Source: Streptomyces sp. NBC_01707 (GTDB taxonomy: Bacteria; Actinomycetota; Actinomycetes; Streptomycetales; Streptomycetaceae). From it: 64,000 nucleotides of DNA. Shown piece after piece: positions 63,984 through 64,000 of this stretch (the first letter of the stretch is position 1; each line of letters opens with the position of its first letter). The notes beneath the pieces are model-generated. The model did no database searches, was not told the origin of the DNA, and worked only from the letters and a program-made list of their open reading frames with translations. The translations under genes were made by a program, and so were the position numbers. The stretch lies in NCBI RefSeq assembly GCF_041438805.1, contig NZ_CP109190.1:3410001-3474000 (forward strand), given 5' to 3'.

Positions 63984-64000
63984 CGTAGGCGGATGCGCGC

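Overview
The window looks like a Streptomyces chromosome. It is very GC-rich, codon third positions are almost always G or C, GTG starts are common, and the gene order rpsB-tsf-pyrH-frr-cdsA, whiG, dprA-comM, a four-gene signal-peptidase cluster, rplS-trmD-rimM-rpsP, ffh, glnD-glnK-amtB, nsdA and ftsY matches the conserved core of that genus. I found no tRNA or rRNA gene and no CRISPR array.

1-14,843 is most of an actinomycete integrative and conjugative element (AICE). A control block (tandem winged-helix regulator, HD phosphohydrolase, NUDIX hydrolase, XRE regulator) is followed by one long + strand module. That module holds an SpdB-like membrane protein, a GGDEF diguanylate cyclase, a zinc protein, an FtsK/TraB DNA translocase, three small proteins, a cytosine methyltransferase, a primase-polymerase, a DUF3987 helicase-like protein, Xis and a tyrosine integrase. 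Non-coding signals include a 29-bp operator-like palindrome (2592-2620), an inverted-repeat cluster just behind traB (7754-7853, a candidate transfer site) and ten TGACAGAACC-type repeats (12951-13206, a candidate origin). The integrase end has no recognisable tRNA; the left end lies outside the window.

14,844-19,800 is accessory DNA: an unknown gene, two secreted proteins with related signal peptides (one carrying twelve perfect 10-residue repeats), decaying phage genes (RuvC-like resolvase, a frameshifted small gene, a truncated PD-(D/E)XK nuclease) and two small Streptomyces-type genes.

19,810-43,191 is core: phospholipid, translation and development genes (cdsA, frr, pyrH, tsf, rpsB, whiG), DNA processing (dprA, comM, yraN), four type I signal peptidases, the rplS-rpsP translation cluster, a SprT-like protease, proS, a methyltransferase and an FtsH-family protease.

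43,334-51,085 is an eight-gene operon equivalent to the E. coli yhf locus: regulator (YhfZ), PRD protein (YhfY), DUF2620 (YhfU), membrane protein (YhfT), phosphotriesterase homologue (Php), two PLP enzymes (YhfS, YhfX) and a phosphopentomutase-like enzyme (YhfW). It looks like an uptake-plus-catabolism pathway for an unidentified amino-phosphosugar-type or related substrate, and it is the best candidate in the window for a poorly described system. Its regulator gene has a textbook leaderless promoter overlapping a motif that recurs before yhfY.

51,165-63,983 returns to core: ffh, the nitrogen set glnD-glnK-amtB with a clear GlnR box, nsdA, a degenerate Prim-Pol-like gene, ftsY, a cytosine/purine permease and a luciferase-like oxidoreductase. 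Two copies of a roughly 220-bp MITE-like element with terminal inverted repeats lie at 30,501 and 62,777.
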